Shown: positions 20,027 through 21,765 of the stretch, in pieces | Numbering within the stretch: position 1 is the first letter of the stretch | How the letters are laid out: the number at the start of each line of letters is the position of its first letter | Origin: an uncultured Faecalibacterium sp. | GTDB taxonomy: Bacteria > Bacillota > Clostridia > Oscillospirales > Ruminococcaceae | Reading direction: 5' to 3' | DNA length: 21,765 bases | Assembly (NCBI GenBank): GCA_937917475.1 | Contig: CALDNF010000119.1 | Location: forward strand, 1-21,765 | Notes under the pieces: generated by a model | What the model was told of the DNA's origin: nothing | Database searches by the model: none | The model's input: only the letters and a program-made list of their open reading frames with translations | Program-made: the position numbers and the translations under genes

Positions 20027-21178
20027 ATGGCAGACAACAATACCCTGAACTTTGACCTTGATGCCCCCGCAGTACCCTCGCTGACTCTGGACCCGGTGGC
20101 AGAACCGGCGGTGGAAGAAAAGAAGCCGGAGCCCGCCCCGGCCCCCGAAGCACAGGTCAATCTGACTCCGGAAGAGCAGGCGATGGTGGATTCGTTTGCG
20201 GAAAAGATCGATATCACCAACAGCCAGCAGGTGCTGCAGTATGGCTCCGCCTGCCAGAAGAAGATCGGTGATTTTTCCGAGGCTGCCCTTGCCAAGGTAT
20301 CCACCAAGGATCTGGGCGAGGTGGGCGATATGATCACCAACCTGATCGGGGAGCTCAAGAGCTTTGACGCACAGGAAGAGGAAAAGGGCTTTCTGGGCTT
20401 CTTCAAGAAGAAATCCAACCAGCTGGATGCCCTCAAGACCAAGTACAACAAGGCGGAGACCAACGTGGAGAATATCCAGTCCATGCTGGAGGGCCATCAG
20501 GTCCAGCTGCTCAAGGACATCGCCATGCTGGATAAGATGTACGACTTGAACATGGCATACTTCAAGGAACTGAGTATGTACATTCTGGCTGGAAAGAAAA
20601 AGCTGGCCGAGGTGCGTGCGGGCGAGCTGCAGCAGGCTATGGACAAGGCAAAAGCTTCCGGCCTGCCCGAGGATGCTCAGAAGGCCCGTGACCTTGCCGA
20701 CCAGTGTGAGCGGTTTGAAAAGAAGCTCTATGATCTGGAACTCACCCGGAATATCAGTCTTCAGATGGGTCCCCAGATCCGCCTGCTCCAGAACAACAAC
20801 TCGATGATGGCCGAAAAGATCCAATCCACCATCGTCAACACGATCCCCCTGTGGAAAAACCAGATGGTGCTGGCATTGGGTCTGGCTCACAGCCAGCAGG
20901 CCATGCAGGCAGAGCGTGCGGTCACCGATATGACCAACGAACTGCTCAAGAAGAACGCCGACGCCCTCAAGATGGGCACCATTGAGACGGCCAAGGAGTC
21001 TCAGCGGGGCGTGGTGGATATCGAGACCCTGCAGCAGACCAACAAGAGCCTGATCGAGACCTTGGACGAGCTGAACAAGATCCAGAACGAGGGCCGTGCA
21101 AAGCGGGCTGCCGCCGAGCAGGAGCTGAACCGGATCGAGGACGAGCTCAAACAGAAGATGATGGAGATTCGCAGCTGA
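20027..21178 (+). CDS. TelA-family toxic anion resistance protein
   Basis: A 383-residue soluble, highly helical protein of the TelA/YaaN family (tellurite and, in Gram-positives, cell-envelope antimicrobial tolerance; biochemical function unknown). After a Pro/Glu/Ala-rich N-terminus (about 1-45), the family core runs to the end. The most characteristic stretch is QMGPQIRLLQ (246-255), then STIVNTIPLWKNQMVLALGL (267-286), LLKKNADALKMGT and ESQRGVVDIETLQQTNKSL. The last 50 residues are coiled-coil-like and charged. Length is typical (about 360-400). The ATG at 20027 follows GGAAAGGATGG. It lies 48 bases after the XpaC-like gene and one base before the LemA-like gene, so all three are probably co-expressed. 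Confidence 0.93.
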   Translation: MADNNTLNFDLDAPAVPSLTLDPVAEPAVEEKKPEPAPAPEAQVNLTPEEQAMVDSFAEKIDITNSQQVLQYGSACQKKIGDFSEAALAKVSTKDLGEVGDMITNLIGELKSFDAQEEEKGFLGFFKKKSNQLDALKTKYNKAETNVENIQSMLEGHQVQLLKDIAMLDKMYDLNMAYFKELSMYILAGKKKLAEVRAGELQQAMDKAKASGLPEDAQKARDLADQCERFEKKLYDLELTRNISLQMGPQIRLLQNNNSMMAEKIQSTIVNTIPLWKNQMVLALGLAHSQQAMQAERAVTDMTNELLKKNADALKMGTIETAKESQRGVVDIETLQQTNKSLIETLDELNKIQNEGRAKRAAAEQELNRIEDELKQKMMEIRS

Positions 21179-21179
21179 A

Positions 21180-21765
21180 ATGGCTAATGCAGATTTTTCG
21201 CAGAAACAGACCCCTTCCTCCGGCGGTTTTGACGCCGGGAGTTACCGGGAACAGAAGCCCCGGCAGGAGACCCGGTCATTTACTCCCGCCCAGAAAAAGA
21301 TGGCAGAGCTGGAAAACCGCCTGCCGGCTGCCCTGAGCACCCGGGGAGCAGCCATTGCGCTGAGCGTGGTGGTGATGCTGGCGGCGTTCTTTGGCTTTGG
21401 CGGAGCAAAACTCCGGGCAAGGTATCATCAGGCCGCAACGTGGTACAACACCGGTGTCTCCGCCGACGGCGGCTACAATTTGCAGGAGGAACTGACCACT
21501 CGCTCCAACACGGCGGCAAACATCATCACCACCGGAATGAATACGCTGGGAGCCGACAATGCCGAGGTGCTGGCGGCGCAGGATGCGCTGACGGTGTTCA
21601 ATAACGATCTTGACGGTGTGGATTCCGGCAAGACCCGGATGCACGCTGTCTACGAGGACAACGCCGCTCTGGGTGCTGCCATCGACCAGCTCTATGCCAA
21701 GATGCAGGAACAGGCCGCAGACCCCATGAAGATGGGGGCTGTGCAGGGCCAGTACGGCCAGTTCA
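21180..21765 (+). CDS. LemA-like membrane-anchored protein, 3' end cut by window edge
   Basis: The first 195 residues of a protein with a polar, Pro/Gln-rich cytosolic N-terminus (about 1-54), one membrane segment (55-75, RGAAIALSVVVMLAAFFGF) and a helical external part. RYHQAATWYN (81-90) and LQEELTTRSNTAANIITTGM (101-120) resemble the LemA pattern in which an asparagine-rich helix is followed by R-x-D/N-L-I repeats; the match is weak, so this is a tentative call. The ATG lies one base after the TelA stop, and its only ribosome-site candidate (GGAG near 21165) is inside telA, which implies translational coupling. In other Firmicutes LemA-like genes are often followed by a TPM-domain gene; that would lie beyond the edge. 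Confidence 0.55.
   Translation, partial: MANADFSQKQTPSSGGFDAGSYREQKPRQETRSFTPAQKKMAELENRLPAALSTRGAAIALSVVVMLAAFFGFGGAKLRARYHQAATWYNTGVSADGGYNLQEELTTRSNTAANIITTGMNTLGADNAEVLAAQDALTVFNNDLDGVDSGKTRMHAVYEDNAALGAAIDQLYAKMQEQAADPMKMGAVQGQYGQF

Noticed and set aside
1..21765. CRISPR array, tRNA/rRNA genes, insertion sequences or prophage
   Set aside because: No regularly spaced repeats, cloverleaf-like sequences, transposase motifs or phage genes were found by reading.

Overview
The window looks like part of a Gram-positive gut anaerobe of the class Clostridia, most like Faecalibacterium or another Oscillospiraceae member. The evidence is GC-rich coding sequence (CTG, GGC and GCC codons), strong AGGAGG-type ribosome sites, Firmicutes-type -35/-10 promoters, a rubrerythrin, a LytTR/GHKL regulator pair and a XpaC-TelA gene pair. 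The genus is inferred from protein style only. I see no rRNA, tRNA, CRISPR array, insertion sequence or phage gene.

Layout. The left end (1-670, minus strand) is a class II fructose-bisphosphate aldolase that runs off the edge. An AT-rich non-coding stretch of about 750 bases follows. It holds the aldolase promoter, a group of DnaA-box-like 9-mers, a perfect 16-bp palindrome and a promoter for the next gene. From there to the right edge every gene but one tiny ORF is on the plus strand: an RlmB-type rRNA methyltransferase, a 905-residue membrane protein that looks like a P-type ATPase with its catalytic motifs destroyed, and a rubrerythrin behind two Fur/PerR-like boxes. Next come a LytTR response regulator with a sensor-less GHKL kinase, two overlapping ABC exporter half-transporters, and a secreted three-domain Ig-like (BIG2) protein.

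The region 12.5-16.7 kb is a tRNA maturation block: RNase Z, CCA-adding enzyme, MnmA (2-thiouridine at U34) and TcdA (cyclic t6A at A37). After a terminator comes an ArsP_2-type putative metal (manganese/arsenic) exporter under a promoter surrounded by TTGCA motifs. A HAD/Cof phosphatase follows, translationally coupled to a family 6 (hypoxanthine-type) DNA glycosylase. The right end is an apparent operon of XpaC-like, TelA-like and LemA-like proteins, a set linked to envelope stress and toxic-anion tolerance; the last gene is cut by the edge.

The items most worth following are the pseudo-P-type ATPase, the DnaA-box-like cluster at a point of strand divergence, the tandem 7-1-7 operators before the rubrerythrin, the TTGCA cluster before the exporter, and the regulator/kinase/ABC/Ig-protein region with its unusual repeats and terminator.
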